DNA of 64,000 bases from Fischerella thermalis PCC 7521 (GTDB lineage Bacteria > Cyanobacteriota > Cyanobacteriia > Cyanobacteriales > Nostocaceae), in NCBI RefSeq assembly GCF_000317225.1, contig NZ_AJLL01000098.1, positions 62,001 to 126,000 of the forward strand, written 5' to 3'. This document shows, piece after piece, positions 8,958-18,363 of this stretch. The stretch's first letter is position 1; the number at the start of each line of letters is the position of its first letter. Made by a program: the position numbers and the translations under genes. The notes beneath the pieces were generated by a model. It was not told the DNA's origin and did no database searches. It worked only from the letters and a program-made list of their open reading frames with translations.

Positions 8958-9134
8958 TCAGGTTAACAACAGGGCAAATAATCCGCACAGGGCAAAACCA
9001 GGAGAAAAGCCCAGTTTGGCAACAGCCACTTCAACGTCTGTAGTGATCGCCAGCCGGATAAAGGGAAAAATAAGTAAGAAAAGTAAAAATAGTAACAGTG
9101 TAACCGGAAGATAGATCATCTCAATTAGGTTCAC
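8958..9134 (-). CDS. Small two-helix membrane protein, coupled to psiE
   Basis: A 58-residue frame starting with GTG, where TAGTG overlaps the psiE stop codon, a sign of coupled translation. It reads as two hydrophobic helices (VTLLLFLLFLLIFPFIRLAI and FALCGLFALLL) joined by a polar loop DVEVAVAKLGFSP. It fills the gap between psiE and the PRC-barrel gene. I recognise no family. Its place, its composition and the overlap argue that it is a real gene. Confidence 0.55.
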   Translation of the reverse strand: MNLIEMIYLPVTLLLFLLFLLIFPFIRLAITTDVEVAVAKLGFSPGFALCGLFALLLT

Positions 9135-9682
9135 TAAAAGGGATATTGCTCGATAGATGGCGGACGACGGCGCAATTGAAAGTGCTGATTGTCGGATATA
9201 TCTTGAGTGCTTGGTTGCGAGAGATGTTCATTTCTGGTAGTTGCAATTGCCTCAAATCGCTGAAACATCCAGACTCGCAAATATAATAATCCACCTAAAA
9301 CTACTAAAAAAGCACAGACTCCTAATAGGCGATCAATAGGAATATCCACTACTCCCTGTAAAATCACTTCCCGCAATGCCGACACTAGGGAAACTTCCAC
9401 GGCTGCTCCAATGGAAATCCGCTGTTCTTGGAGGTAGATAATTAACAGGCGAAAGATTTCTACCAGGATGAGAACAAACAAAATATCAGACGTGATGGCT
9501 TGAAAGTTAATCGGTTGCAACAGAGAAAGAAACATTTCACCCAACCGAATCAACATGACGCAAAACAAACCAATACATAGAGATACCACAATAAAATTCT
9601 GGAAAAATTCCAGATTATGCACGATGGTGTCTCTTTCAAACCATAATTTCCAGCCTTGGTTCGGCGAGGATGGATATTTCAT
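9134..9682 (-). CDS. psiE: PsiE family membrane protein
   Basis: A 182-residue membrane protein with four helices in the core (for example NFIVVSLCIGLFCVMLIRLGE and LLGVCAFLVVLGGLLYLRVW) and the conserved region FVLILVEIFRLLIIYL. This is the phosphate-starvation-inducible PsiE family, of unknown biochemical role. PsiE is also one of the genes of the proteobacterial locus of heat resistance, which fits its place in this island. It is 21 bases from the DUF2905 gene and overlaps the small gene after it. Confidence 0.82.
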   Translation of the reverse strand: MKYPSSPNQGWKLWFERDTIVHNLEFFQNFIVVSLCIGLFCVMLIRLGEMFLSLLQPINFQAITSDILFVLILVEIFRLLIIYLQEQRISIGAAVEVSLVSALREVILQGVVDIPIDRLLGVCAFLVVLGGLLYLRVWMFQRFEAIATTRNEHLSQPSTQDISDNQHFQLRRRPPSIEQYPF

Positions 9683-9703
9683 AGCCGTAGGAAGGTGCGA
9701 AAA

Positions 9704-9940
9704 TTAGCGACTGGTCATAAATTTTCCTAGCCAGAGGAAAGCACTTAAGCCAAGGCTCAAGAGAAGGCCAGTGGTCAAGGGGAAGTAGAAGGTAAAATGC
9801 TCATTTTGCACCAAAATATCTCCTGGTAAACGACCAAGGGGGATGTGCTTCAATGTTCCACCACTGAGCCAGAGCAAACCTCCTAGCAACAAGATGCCAG
9901 CACCAAGAAAGACTAGTGTTTTTCCAATTTCCGCAATCAT
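9704..9940 (-). CDS. DUF2905 family membrane protein
   Basis: A 78-residue protein with two membrane helices and the family signature between them: GGTLKHIPLGRLPGDILVQ followed by FTFYFPL. The pattern 'LGRLPGDI' is diagnostic of DUF2905. Function is unknown. It lies eight bases after the coiled-coil gene and 21 before psiE, so all three are probably on the clpB transcript. Confidence 0.82.
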   Translation of the reverse strand: MIAEIGKTLVFLGAGILLLGGLLWLSGGTLKHIPLGRLPGDILVQNEHFTFYFPLTTGLLLSLGLSAFLWLGKFMTSR

Positions 9941-9948
9941 AGTCGTAC

Positions 9949-10347
9949 CTAGGAATCAGAAGACTTGGGTTGGGTTAGAACATTCCACGCGGCTTTGGCT
10001 GCTTCGGTCAGGCGATCGCCCAAACGCTGAATTTCATCAGCAATAGACTGCCAATTTTTCTGAGCTTCTTGCTGGATTAGTTGCACTGATTGTTCTAGGC
10101 GATCAGGATCAATCAATTTTGTTTCTTCAATTGTTTCTCTGGCACGCCGCACAGCCGTTAGATAGGCTTCGCGAGTCAGGTCTTGTGCCGTATGAATTTC
10201 AGACTGAGCGCGTTTTTTGATGGCTTCGATCAGCGCCTTGGTTTCTTGCTTGATGTCTGCATTTTGCCCTGCCATTTCTTGTTCAACCAGAGCATCAGTT
10301 TCTGGACTAATTGTGATGGGAGCGGATGATTCAAAGTTGTTCGTCAT
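9949..10347 (-). CDS. Predicted coiled-coil protein in the clpB operon
   Basis: A 132-residue, strongly charged, mostly helical protein without membrane segments. The middle (about residues 35-120) has heptad character (AIKKRAQSEIHTAQ, TREAYLTAVRRARETIEE, LIQQEAQKNWQSIADEI). It starts 38 bases after the clpB stop. No family is recognised with certainty. It may be a structural or membrane-associated stress protein, but that is only a guess from composition and neighbours. Confidence 0.6.
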   Translation of the reverse strand: MTNNFESSAPITISPETDALVEQEMAGQNADIKQETKALIEAIKKRAQSEIHTAQDLTREAYLTAVRRARETIEETKLIDPDRLEQSVQLIQQEAQKNWQSIADEIQRLGDRLTEAAKAAWNVLTQPKSSDS

Positions 10348-10385
10348 GGTCGGGTTCCTCCTGTGTTTGTACCGGCTTGAGTATG

Positions 10386-13010
10386 CTAGGAAGTACTAAC
10401 GAGTTCAGAAGATAAACGCTTAAAGACTAGTCGCTCATTTTCTACACCAACGTAAATGGTGTCGCCTTCGTGGAATTCTCCACGTAAAATTGCCTTGGCA
10501 ATGGGTGTTTCCAGCTCTGTTTGTATGGCTCGTTTTAGGGGACGTGCACCATACACTGGATCGTAGCCAACCTGAGCCAACCAATCGAGGGCTTCCTCAG
10601 AAAGTTTCAGCGCTAGTTTGCGTTCAACCAGTCGCTGTTCTAATCGCTGAACTTGCAGTTTCACAATTTCGCGCAATTGTTGCGATTGCAGACTGTGGAA
10701 GATAATAATTTCGTCAATCCGATTGAGAAATTCCGGACGGAAATTCGCTCGCATCGCTTCCATCACGCGATCGCGCATTTCTTCATACTTACTATCATCA
10801 CCTGCCACATCCAAAATGTATTGCGAGCCAATATTGCTGGTCATGATCACAACCGTATTTTTGAAATCCACCGTGTGTCCTTGAGCATCGGTTAGACGAC
10901 CATCATCCAGAATTTGCAGCATGACGTTAAACACATCCGGATGCGCCTTTTCGATTTCATCGAAGAGAATTACCGCATAGGGGCGACGGCGAATTGCCTC
11001 AGTCAGTTGCCCACCTTCGTCATACCCTACATAACCCGGAGGCGCACCAATCAACCGAGAAACCGTATGTTTCTCCATGTACTCGGACATATCGATCCGT
11101 ACCATCGCCTCTTCGGTGTCGAATAAGTAAGCAGCTAGCGCCTTTGCCAACTCTGTTTTACCCACCCCAGTTGGGCCCAAGAAGATAAAGCTAGCAATCG
11201 GGCGATTGGGATCGGCAAGCCCAGCACGGGAACGCTGAATCGCGTCAGCAACCGCTGTGACGGCTTCATCTTGCCCAACCACGCGCTTGTGTAATTCCTC
11301 TTCCAGATGCAGGAGTTTCTGCATCTCGGATTCCACCAGTTTACTAACTGGAATACCCGTCCATTTGGAAATTATTTCGGCAATATCGGCTTCGGTGACT
11401 TCTTCCCGCAGCATAGATTTGCCGCTAGTTTGAGTTTCGCTGAGGCGGGTTTCGGCAGTTTCTAGCTGTCGCTGTAAATCGGTGAGCTTACCATATTTTA
11501 ATTCTGCAGCTCGGTTGAGATCGTAATCTCGTTCCGCCTGTTGAATTTCAATATTAACGCGATCGATTTCTTCTTTGAGTTTTTGAATTTGATCGATGAT
11601 TTCTTTTTCTGCCTGCCATTGGGCATTCAGCGCGGATTGTTGTTCCTTGAGATCTGATAGTTCTTTTTCCAATCGTTCCAAGCGCTCCTTAGAAGCACTA
11701 TCGGTTTCCTTCTGCAAGGATAAACGCTCCATTTCTAACTGTAAAATTTTGCGATCAATTTCGTCTAGTTCCTCTGGCTTCGAGGTAATTTCCATCTTCA
11801 GTTTGGCAGCCGCTTCATCGACCAAATCAATCGCTTTGTCTGGCAGAAAGCGATCGCTAATATAGCGAGTAGACAATACAGCTGCTGCTACCAGGGCGTT
11901 ATCAGAAATTTTCACACCGTGGTGTAATTCATAGCGCTCTTTCAGTCCCCGGAGAATGGAAATAGTATCTTCAATGCTGGGTTGATCAACATAGACTTGC
12001 TGGAAACGACGCTCTAAGGCTGCATCTTTTTCAATGTATTTACGATATTCATCCAAGGTAGTAGCACCAATGCAGCGCAGTTCCCCCCGCGCCAGTAGAG
12101 GCTTGAGCAAATTCCCCGCATCCATTGCCCCCTGGGTGGCTCCAGCTCCCACTACAGTGTGAATTTCGTCGATAAACAGAATGATGTGTCCCTGTGCTTC
12201 CTGGACTTCCTTCAGTACGGCTTTCAGTCGTTCTTCAAACTCTCCTCGATACTTGGCTCCGGCAATTAAAGCGCCCATATCCAGAGCGATCAAGGTGCGA
12301 TCGCGCAATGATTCTGGTACGTCCCCACTGACAATGCGCTGGGCGAGTCCTTCCACAATCGCTGTTTTACCCACACCTGGTTCACCAATCAGCACAGGAT
12401 TATTCTTAGTGCGGCGAGACAAGATTTGAATCGTGCGACGAATCTCGTCATCCCGTCCAATCACCGGATCGAGTTTCCCTTCTCGTGCTAATTTGGTTAA
12501 ATCCCGTCCATATTTTTCCAGGGATTCATACTTGCCTTCCGGATTTTGATCGGTCACTTTTTGACTGCCTCGAATTTGTTCAATCGTGGTACGGAGTTTC
12601 TGTTCGTTGAGTCCCAATTCTTGAAATAACGTTTTACCAAAGCGATCGTCCTTGGCAAACGCCAGCACTAAATGTTCAATGGAAATATATTCATCCCCAA
12701 AGTTTTTACGATACTGTTCTGCCCGATCCAGTAATGTGTCCAAGCTGCGCCCCAAATAAACAGAGCCGCTACTGCCACCCGATACTTTGGGCTGACGGTT
12801 GATGAAGTCATGGGTGCGATCGCGCAGGATCTGAACATTCACCCCTGCTTTATTAAAAATAGAACTAGCTAGTCCTTCCTGTTCCAGAAGACTCCGCATT
12901 AAATGTTCGCTTTCAATTTGCTGATGTTGAAATTGTTTGGCGATTTCTGGCGTCCGAACGATCGCTTCCCAGGCTTTTTCAGTAAATTGGTTGGGGTTAG
13001 TCGGTTGCAT
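10386..13010 (-). CDS. clpB: ClpB-type Hsp100 disaggregase
   Basis: An 874-residue AAA+ disaggregase that works with DnaK and DnaJ to rescue aggregated proteins in the cytoplasm. Order of domains: Clp N domain (1-150), first AAA+ with Walker A GEPGVGKT (near 207) and Walker [10 protein letters not shown], the long coiled M domain (about 410-530), second AAA+ with GPTGVGKT (near 610), and the ClpB small domain with [10 protein letters not shown]. The complete M domain and lack of an IGF/IGL ClpP loop set it apart from ClpA/C. It lies in the operon with dnaK and dnaJ; chromosomal cyanobacterial clpB is likely a separate copy. Confidence 0.96.
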   Translation of the reverse strand: MQPTNPNQFTEKAWEAIVRTPEIAKQFQHQQIESEHLMRSLLEQEGLASSIFNKAGVNVQILRDRTHDFINRQPKVSGGSSGSVYLGRSLDTLLDRAEQYRKNFGDEYISIEHLVLAFAKDDRFGKTLFQELGLNEQKLRTTIEQIRGSQKVTDQNPEGKYESLEKYGRDLTKLAREGKLDPVIGRDDEIRRTIQILSRRTKNNPVLIGEPGVGKTAIVEGLAQRIVSGDVPESLRDRTLIALDMGALIAGAKYRGEFEERLKAVLKEVQEAQGHIILFIDEIHTVVGAGATQGAMDAGNLLKPLLARGELRCIGATTLDEYRKYIEKDAALERRFQQVYVDQPSIEDTISILRGLKERYELHHGVKISDNALVAAAVLSTRYISDRFLPDKAIDLVDEAAAKLKMEITSKPEELDEIDRKILQLEMERLSLQKETDSASKERLERLEKELSDLKEQQSALNAQWQAEKEIIDQIQKLKEEIDRVNIEIQQAERDYDLNRAAELKYGKLTDLQRQLETAETRLSETQTSGKSMLREEVTEADIAEIISKWTGIPVSKLVESEMQKLLHLEEELHKRVVGQDEAVTAVADAIQRSRAGLADPNRPIASFIFLGPTGVGKTELAKALAAYLFDTEEAMVRIDMSEYMEKHTVSRLIGAPPGYVGYDEGGQLTEAIRRRPYAVILFDEIEKAHPDVFNVMLQILDDGRLTDAQGHTVDFKNTVVIMTSNIGSQYILDVAGDDSKYEEMRDRVMEAMRANFRPEFLNRIDEIIIFHSLQSQQLREIVKLQVQRLEQRLVERKLALKLSEEALDWLAQVGYDPVYGARPLKRAIQTELETPIAKAILRGEFHEGDTIYVGVENERLVFKRLSSELVSTS

Positions 13011-13055
13011 ATTTGAATCCTCCAGACGGCGACAAAATCATGCCTAAAAGCCTTC

Positions 13056-13352
13056 TTAGCCTTTTGTAACAACTTCATCCGATTGTTGCAGCCCCTGCAA
13101 ATATTGCTGTCCTTTAGCTGTGATTTTGCCGCGAATGAAGTGAATTGGTTCAGGTAAAATCGCAAAGGCGGCGTAGGCTCCTGGAGTAAATTCTCCGGTA
13201 ATAAATCCCTTTTCATGCAGATAATCCAGGTGAAACACCAGGTCATATTCATCTCCGAATAAGTGAGCAATATCTTTTTCTTCAAACCCTGCTTCACCCT
13301 GTTCAGCAGCGATTTCCAATACTTGTTGAACAATGTTGCGATTGAGTTGCAT
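13056..13352 (-). CDS. Small winged-helix-like protein
   Basis: A 98-residue protein whose pattern (helix, helix, DLVFHLDYLHEKGFITG, then a strand pair, then RGKITAKGQQYLQGLQ) resembles small winged-helix proteins of the YjcQ/DUF2513 kind. It lies between cbpM and clpB with gaps of about 50 and 45 bases. It could be a regulator of the operon or an adaptor. DNA binding has not been shown for it, and the family call rests on pattern only. Confidence 0.6.
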   Translation of the reverse strand: MQLNRNIVQQVLEIAAEQGEAGFEEKDIAHLFGDEYDLVFHLDYLHEKGFITGEFTPGAYAAFAILPEPIHFIRGKITAKGQQYLQGLQQSDEVVTKG

Positions 13353-13402
13353 GGTTCACTTCCTTGATTGATGTCAGTATCCTGTTGTTTCAAGTCAGCA
13401 CG

Positions 13403-13720
13403 TTAATTCCTGGTTCTCAACTCTGTTTGATAAACACGCAGTTGTGCCTTGAGTTGGGCAATCTCCGCTGCCATATCCAGCACCATCGCAGCCCCTACTA
13501 AATTCAGTCCCAAATCGCGACGCAAGCGCTGAATCTGCACCACGCGGACGAGATCCTGGCGGCGCAGCATGGTGCCTGTTGGTTCCACCAGACCTAACGT
13601 CACAAATTGCTCAATGAGTGGCACTGAGGTTTGGGTAAAGTAAGCGGCTTGCTCAAAGCTGTAGAGGCGATCGCCCCCATTAGACCAAACCACTCGTGAA
13701 AGTCCCATGCTAGTGGTCAT
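13403..13720 (-). CDS. cbpM: CbpM-like chaperone modulator (MerR-type fold)
   Basis: A 105-residue protein with a MerR-like winged-helix part (YSFEQAAYFTQTSVPLIEQFVTLGLVEP, residues 20-48) and a helical C-terminal half (QIQRLRRDLGLNLVGAAMVLDM...). CbpM proteins bind the J domain of CbpA-type DnaJ and hold it back. The usual partner gene comes first in the operon with an ATGA overlap; that junction is preserved here, but the upstream dnaJ is only a fragment, because the efflux module separates this gene from the intact dnaJ at 19955-20950. Confidence 0.78.
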   Translation of the reverse strand: MTTSMGLSRVVWSNGGDRLYSFEQAAYFTQTSVPLIEQFVTLGLVEPTGTMLRRQDLVRVVQIQRLRRDLGLNLVGAAMVLDMAAEIAQLKAQLRVYQTELRTRN

Positions 13721-13883
13721 AGATGCACCTCCGCGATCGCACCTCGAGGATCAAAACTGCTGACCTGCTGCAACTTTTCATAGCATTCTCTTTCCTGCAC
13801 ACTCAGTTCTTTCGGGGTGACAATTTTCAGCCGCACTAGCAAATCCGTCCGGTTGCCTTTGGGATCGCGCCAGCCTTTACCGC
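13627..13883. repeat. 257-bp direct repeat, left copy
   Basis: These 257 bases are identical, as far as I can align them by eye, to 19865-20121. They cover the 5' part of cbpM and the 3' end of dnaJ. The two copies flank the ABC efflux module. Confidence 0.92.
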
Positions 13884-13955
13884 TTTCAGGCGAATTGGGA
13901 TTTCACAAACTAAATTATTCCCTTCAAATCTGTAGAAAAAATGAGGGAGTAGTCT
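13717..13955 (-). pseudogene. dnaJ: Chimeric 3' fragment of dnaJ
   Basis: The dnaJ C-terminus is repeated here up to 13883 without any difference. Beyond that point about 110 bases are missing, and the next about 65 bases ([16 protein letters not shown]) match dnaJ positions near 20229-20290 but with several changes. So the remnant joins an identical part to a diverged dnaJ allele. It keeps the stop codon and the overlap with cbpM, but has no J domain. Confidence 0.8.
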
Positions 13956-14029
13956 GCTTGCCCAGCAATGCTTACACCAATAATGAGGATATCTGCTGAA
14001 TCGTTTATCATCGTTACACAAAAATAGCC

Positions 14030-15175
14030 TTAAACTAATTGGCGACGGAATCGCCAAGTGCTGTTTGTGAGTAAGACCACTGCAAAAAATATCAGTACCA
14101 GAGCATTACTCCACAACACCTCCAAGCCTACCCCACGTAATAAAATTCCGCGCACTATTTGAATGTAGTGGTAGAGCGGGTTCATATAGCTGAGTGTCCG
14201 AAAAAGTGTAGGCATACTTTCAGTAGCAGACAATGCGCCCGAAAGCATGACTAATGGCGAGTTAATAAAAAATGAAGTGAGAATTGTTTGTCGTTTATTG
14301 CTGGAAATTGTCGCTAAGAGCATTCCAATGCTGATGCCAATTAAGACATAAATACTGGAAAGCAACAGAAACAATAATATACTGCCCCGGAAAGGTACAT
14401 GAAAAATGTAACGGGCGATCGCCAATGCTAGCAATACATCTGCCAATAATAATCCAAATAGAGGAATTACCTTTGCCAGCAAGATTTCCAGGGCATTTGC
14501 AGGAGTCATCAACACCTGCTCTAAAGTTCCTTCGTCCCTTTCTCTAACGGCTTCCACCGCTGATGCTAAAGAACTTACGAGGGTTAAAACTGTCCCCATG
14601 ACTCCTGGCACAAAAAACCAACTGCTTTCTAATCCAGGGTTGTAGCGAAAGATGACGTGTGGTTCGGTGGCAAGAGAAATTGAAGCAGGGGCAATACGAC
14701 GGTTGTAATGGCTAATAATCTGTGACACGTAGCCATTGGCAACCCCAGCGGTGTAAGCATTGACTCCATCAATCAATACCTGAACATCAGCAGATTGGTT
14801 GCGTCTCAGGGTCGTATTAAAGTCAGGAGGAATGATAATTCCAACATCAATTTCGCCCTGACGAACTTGCTCGATCAAAGTCCTGCGATCGCCTGCCTGC
14901 GTGTGCATCTCAAACACCTGGTTGGCGGTAAAGGCAGCAATCAATTCCCGGCTTTCGGGCACATGAGCATAGTCTAAAACCCCGAGCTGAAGGTGGTTAA
15001 CTTCAGGACTAATTGCAAATCCAAAAATCAAGAGTTGTAGAATGGGCGAAACGGTGAGCAAAAAAATGAGTTGCTTGTTACGTCGAATTTGAGCGATTTC
15101 CTTGCGGATCAGGGCAATTAATCGGACATTAAAAAAGCGAAAAAATTGTTGTGCTTGAAAAACTGGATGTTTCAT
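14030..15175 (-). CDS. ABC-2 type permease, YhhJ/YbhR-like
   Basis: A 381-residue ABC-2 permease. One helix near the N-terminus (LIFLLTVSPILQLLIFGFAI) is followed by a large extracytoplasmic part (residues about 50-175) and five helices at the C-terminal end. It starts 34 bases after the stop of the other permease. With the double ATPase and the HlyD protein it forms a complete efflux system of the YbhFSR/YhiI type, which exports drugs, dyes or cations. No outer-membrane channel is encoded here; TolC would come from the host. Confidence 0.87.
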   Translation of the reverse strand: MKHPVFQAQQFFRFFNVRLIALIRKEIAQIRRNKQLIFLLTVSPILQLLIFGFAISPEVNHLQLGVLDYAHVPESRELIAAFTANQVFEMHTQAGDRRTLIEQVRQGEIDVGIIIPPDFNTTLRRNQSADVQVLIDGVNAYTAGVANGYVSQIISHYNRRIAPASISLATEPHVIFRYNPGLESSWFFVPGVMGTVLTLVSSLASAVEAVRERDEGTLEQVLMTPANALEILLAKVIPLFGLLLADVLLALAIARYIFHVPFRGSILLFLLLSSIYVLIGISIGMLLATISSNKRQTILTSFFINSPLVMLSGALSATESMPTLFRTLSYMNPLYHYIQIVRGILLRGVGLEVLWSNALVLIFFAVVLLTNSTWRFRRQLV

Positions 15176-15209
15176 AGTTCTCCATTCTTGGATGGATCAA
15201 TGGAATGGA

Positions 15210-16355
15210 TTAATCAGACAATTGCATCTGACGAATGCCCCACCAGGTGATTGCAAACTCCACTCCAGCTAGTAGCATCAACACTACGGGTACAAACCAG
15301 ATGCCTGCCCAACCTGTGCCACGGACAAAGGCATCGCGCACTAGTTCCAGGTAATAACGAGCAGGTACAACATAAGAAATTAGGGAAAGGGGAAAAGGAA
15401 TATTGCTGAGCGGAAAGATGAATCCAGACAGCAGGAGTGCTGTCATGAATTTCACCGTTGCGACTCCCTGAACAGCCGCACTTTGTGTTTGGGTTCTGCT
15501 GCCAATCAAAACACCAAGCTGAATGCTGGAGAAAATAAATATGGGTGTGCCGACCAGCAACGGGGTAGGATCACCTGCGAACCGAAGTCCCCAAATGATG
15601 GCACCGATGGTCATGATGAAGACAGCTTCTCCAATGCCCACGAGCAAGTAAGCAAGACTCTTGCCTAACAGGAGTTCAGTTGCTGTGAGGCTGGAGGCAT
15701 AAACCTGAAGAATATTGCCTTGTTCCTGTTCCCGTGACATTGCGATCGCCGCCAACAGAGGTGGATAAATTGCCAGAACAATGGCAAAGGCTCCCGGCAC
15801 AATGTAAAGGGACTCTCGCCGACCAGGATTAAACCAGAGGCGCGTATGAGGTACGATTCCAGTTTGTTGGGGCAATAGACCCTGCGTTTCTAAGAAAAAT
15901 CGATTGGTTGCCAGCAGGCTATTTTTGATGACCCGTGCATTTGCCACATCTGTTCCATCAATAATTACCTGAAGCTGTCCTGTTCGCCCTGCTTTCACAT
16001 CATTGGCAAAATCAGGTGGAATAATGACTGCTGCTCTGGCACTGCCGCGATCAACGGGGTCGAGACGATTGGGATGTCCTGAATCCTTTAGCAGAGGGGC
16101 ACAGAGAGGTTCAACCGTTGTCCAGGGAACCGCAACAAATTGGTTGGTGGCAAAAATTCGCTCAATGTAGCTGCGACTCTGAGGGGTGTTGTCCAGATCG
16201 CGCACAGTCAGCGGAATGTTTTTGATTTCCAGCCGAATGGCAAACCCATAAATTAGCAGCGTCATGAGCGGCAAGAGAAATGCTAGCGCCACCGTGAGGC
16301 GATCGCGCCGAAATTGCACCAATTCTTTGACACATTGATTCCAGATTCGTCTCAT
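15210..16355 (-). CDS. ABC-2 type permease, YbhS-like
   Basis: A 381-residue permease starting MRRIWNQCVKELVQFRRDRL. It has one N-terminal helix, a periplasmic domain and a C-terminal block of five helices. I chose the ATG at 16353-16355, which overlaps the stop of the double ATPase (ATGA), not the longer upstream frame. Paired with the permease that follows, it should form the heterodimeric channel of the efflux module. Confidence 0.87.
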   Translation of the reverse strand: MRRIWNQCVKELVQFRRDRLTVALAFLLPLMTLLIYGFAIRLEIKNIPLTVRDLDNTPQSRSYIERIFATNQFVAVPWTTVEPLCAPLLKDSGHPNRLDPVDRGSARAAVIIPPDFANDVKAGRTGQLQVIIDGTDVANARVIKNSLLATNRFFLETQGLLPQQTGIVPHTRLWFNPGRRESLYIVPGAFAIVLAIYPPLLAAIAMSREQEQGNILQVYASSLTATELLLGKSLAYLLVGIGEAVFIMTIGAIIWGLRFAGDPTPLLVGTPIFIFSSIQLGVLIGSRTQTQSAAVQGVATVKFMTALLLSGFIFPLSNIPFPLSLISYVVPARYYLELVRDAFVRGTGWAGIWFVPVVLMLLAGVEFAITWWGIRQMQLSD

Positions 16356-18352
16356 GGCTGTCTCCCTCTTTTCTTCTTTGCCCGCTGTACAATGCCAATA
16401 AAGGCATCTTCGAGAGAGAATGGAATCGTTCGTGAACACAACACCGTGATGTTGATGGATTGTAGCCAGGACAACACATTTGCCAGATCGGAATCAGTGT
16501 CGTTTAATACGACATGAAGGCGATCGCCAAATAACGACACTCGCCACGGCTCCAGCACCTGTTTTAATTCATCAGCAGCCTTCTGAGCATTGGAGACTTG
16601 CAGTTCGATCAGTTGCCCTGGTTGCTCCGCTTTAATTTGGCTCGGCGACCCCTGGGCGACCATTTCTCCTGCCACCATAAACCCGATGCGATGGCAGTGT
16701 TCCGCTTCTTCCAGGTAGTGAGTGGTGACTAACACAGCCGTTCCTGCCCTGGCAAAAGCTTCGATAAAACGCCAAAACTGTCGTCGTGCCAGTGGATCGA
16801 CTCCCGATGTCGGTTCATCCAAAAACAGAATTTCGGGTTCGTGTAGCACGGATGCACCAAAGGCAACCCGCTGTTTCCAGCCCCCTGGTAATTTTTTGGT
16901 TAATAGGGTTTCTCGCCCCAACAGCCCACAGATTTCTAACACCCATTGAATGCGATCGCGCTGCAATGAACGTGGCACCCCATAGACCCCACAGTAGAAT
17001 TCTAGATTCTCTTGAATGGTGAGGTCATTGTAAAGCGTAAATTTTTGGCTCATGTATCCCAATCGCTGCCGCAGTTCTGGGTGGCGCAATTGTCCGCTTT
17101 GCCCAGCCAGAGTGACCGTTCCCTGAGTTGGGGAAAGTAACCCACACAGCATTTTAATGGTGGTGGTTTTTCCTGCTCCGTTTGCCCCTAGCAAGCCATA
17201 AATTTCACCGTAGCGAATTTGTAAATTAACGCCATTAACCGCATGAAACGTGCCGAAGATTTTGTGGAGGTTGGTCGCCCCAATGGCAATGGGTGTATCT
17301 GGTTGAGCCAAAGGAGCGGGACGGCTAGCCTGAGACAGACGCGGAAAAGGGATAAATGGCGGATCTGATCCTCGCTGCCGCAACCGTGTCACAAACACAT
17401 TTTCCAGCGTCGGCTCACTCACCTGGATTTCTGCCGATTGCTGAGCCTGAGTTAATAACCGGGAAACTTGAGCCACTGCCGCTTCAGCGTTGGGATCAGC
17501 TTGGGGAACTAGCACATCCAGGCGATCGCCAAACGTTTGCACATCCTGAATCATTTGTTCTCTCTGCTTGGTGGCATTCCACAGGATCGTTTCGCAGGCT
17601 TTTAGGTCTGTTGCTCGCACTTCCAAGCGGGCTAATCCTAAACTTGATCGCAACTCAGCAGGTGTCCCCATTTGTTGTATCTGTCCGTCATACATGAGGG
17701 CCACCCGATGGCAGCGTTCCGCTTCATCCAGATAGGGCGTTGCCACCACCATTGTTACCCCTTCCTGAGACAACGCCGCCAGTACATCCCAAAACTCACG
17801 CCGCGATACGGGGTCTACTCCGGTTGTCGGTTCATCCAGCAGTAACACATCGGGTTGAGCAATCAGGGCACAGCACAACGCTAGTTTTTGCTTCATACCG
17901 CCCGATAGCTGACCTGCAAGGCGATCGCTAAAGCGTTCTAGATCCATCAACCGCAAATACTTGACTCGGCGTTGGGCAAAGTGATCGGGGTTGACATTGC
18001 GTAACCCTGCCATGTAGCGGAGGTTTTCATCAATACTCAAATCGAGGTAAAGGGAAAACTGTTGGGTCAGATATCCGGTTCTGAGTCGCATCTGACGGGG
18101 CGATCGCCCCAAAATTTGCACTGTTCCCTCTGTGGCTTGCATCACGCCTGCCAGGATGTGAAAGGTTGTAGTTTTACCCGCACCATCAGGACCAATCAAC
18201 CCGAAGATCTCTCCAGGCTTGACCTCAAAACTAATATTGTTAACAGCAGTAAAACGCCCGTACCGTTTAGATAATCCTTGAACTTGGATGACGGGTTCAA
18301 CAATTACACCGCGAAGCCATTCAGCCGAATGCATCGCACTCGCCAATCGCAT
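16352..18352 (-). CDS. Fused double ABC ATPase, YbhF-like
   Basis: A 666-residue protein with two complete ABC domains. The first has Walker A GPDGAGKTT (near residue 54), signature LSGGMKQK and Walker B LLLDEPTTGVDP. The second has GANGAGKTT (near 395), a signature region LPGGWKQR and FLDEPTSGVDP. In the second signature the usual LSGG serine is replaced by Pro (LPGG), which may mark a degenerate site. The fusion powers the two permeases that follow. It starts 11 bases after the HlyD stop. Confidence 0.92.
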   Translation of the reverse strand: MRLASAMHSAEWLRGVIVEPVIQVQGLSKRYGRFTAVNNISFEVKPGEIFGLIGPDGAGKTTTFHILAGVMQATEGTVQILGRSPRQMRLRTGYLTQQFSLYLDLSIDENLRYMAGLRNVNPDHFAQRRVKYLRLMDLERFSDRLAGQLSGGMKQKLALCCALIAQPDVLLLDEPTTGVDPVSRREFWDVLAALSQEGVTMVVATPYLDEAERCHRVALMYDGQIQQMGTPAELRSSLGLARLEVRATDLKACETILWNATKQREQMIQDVQTFGDRLDVLVPQADPNAEAAVAQVSRLLTQAQQSAEIQVSEPTLENVFVTRLRQRGSDPPFIPFPRLSQASRPAPLAQPDTPIAIGATNLHKIFGTFHAVNGVNLQIRYGEIYGLLGANGAGKTTTIKMLCGLLSPTQGTVTLAGQSGQLRHPELRQRLGYMSQKFTLYNDLTIQENLEFYCGVYGVPRSLQRDRIQWVLEICGLLGRETLLTKKLPGGWKQRVAFGASVLHEPEILFLDEPTSGVDPLARRQFWRFIEAFARAGTAVLVTTHYLEEAEHCHRIGFMVAGEMVAQGSPSQIKAEQPGQLIELQVSNAQKAADELKQVLEPWRVSLFGDRLHVVLNDTDSDLANVLSWLQSINITVLCSRTIPFSLEDAFIGIVQRAKKKRGRQP

Positions 18353-18363
18353 GAGTTTTGCTC

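Noticed and set aside
12899-13393. 164-codon minus-strand frame
   Set aside because: It overlaps the small winged-helix gene and the clpB start in another register and has no family character.
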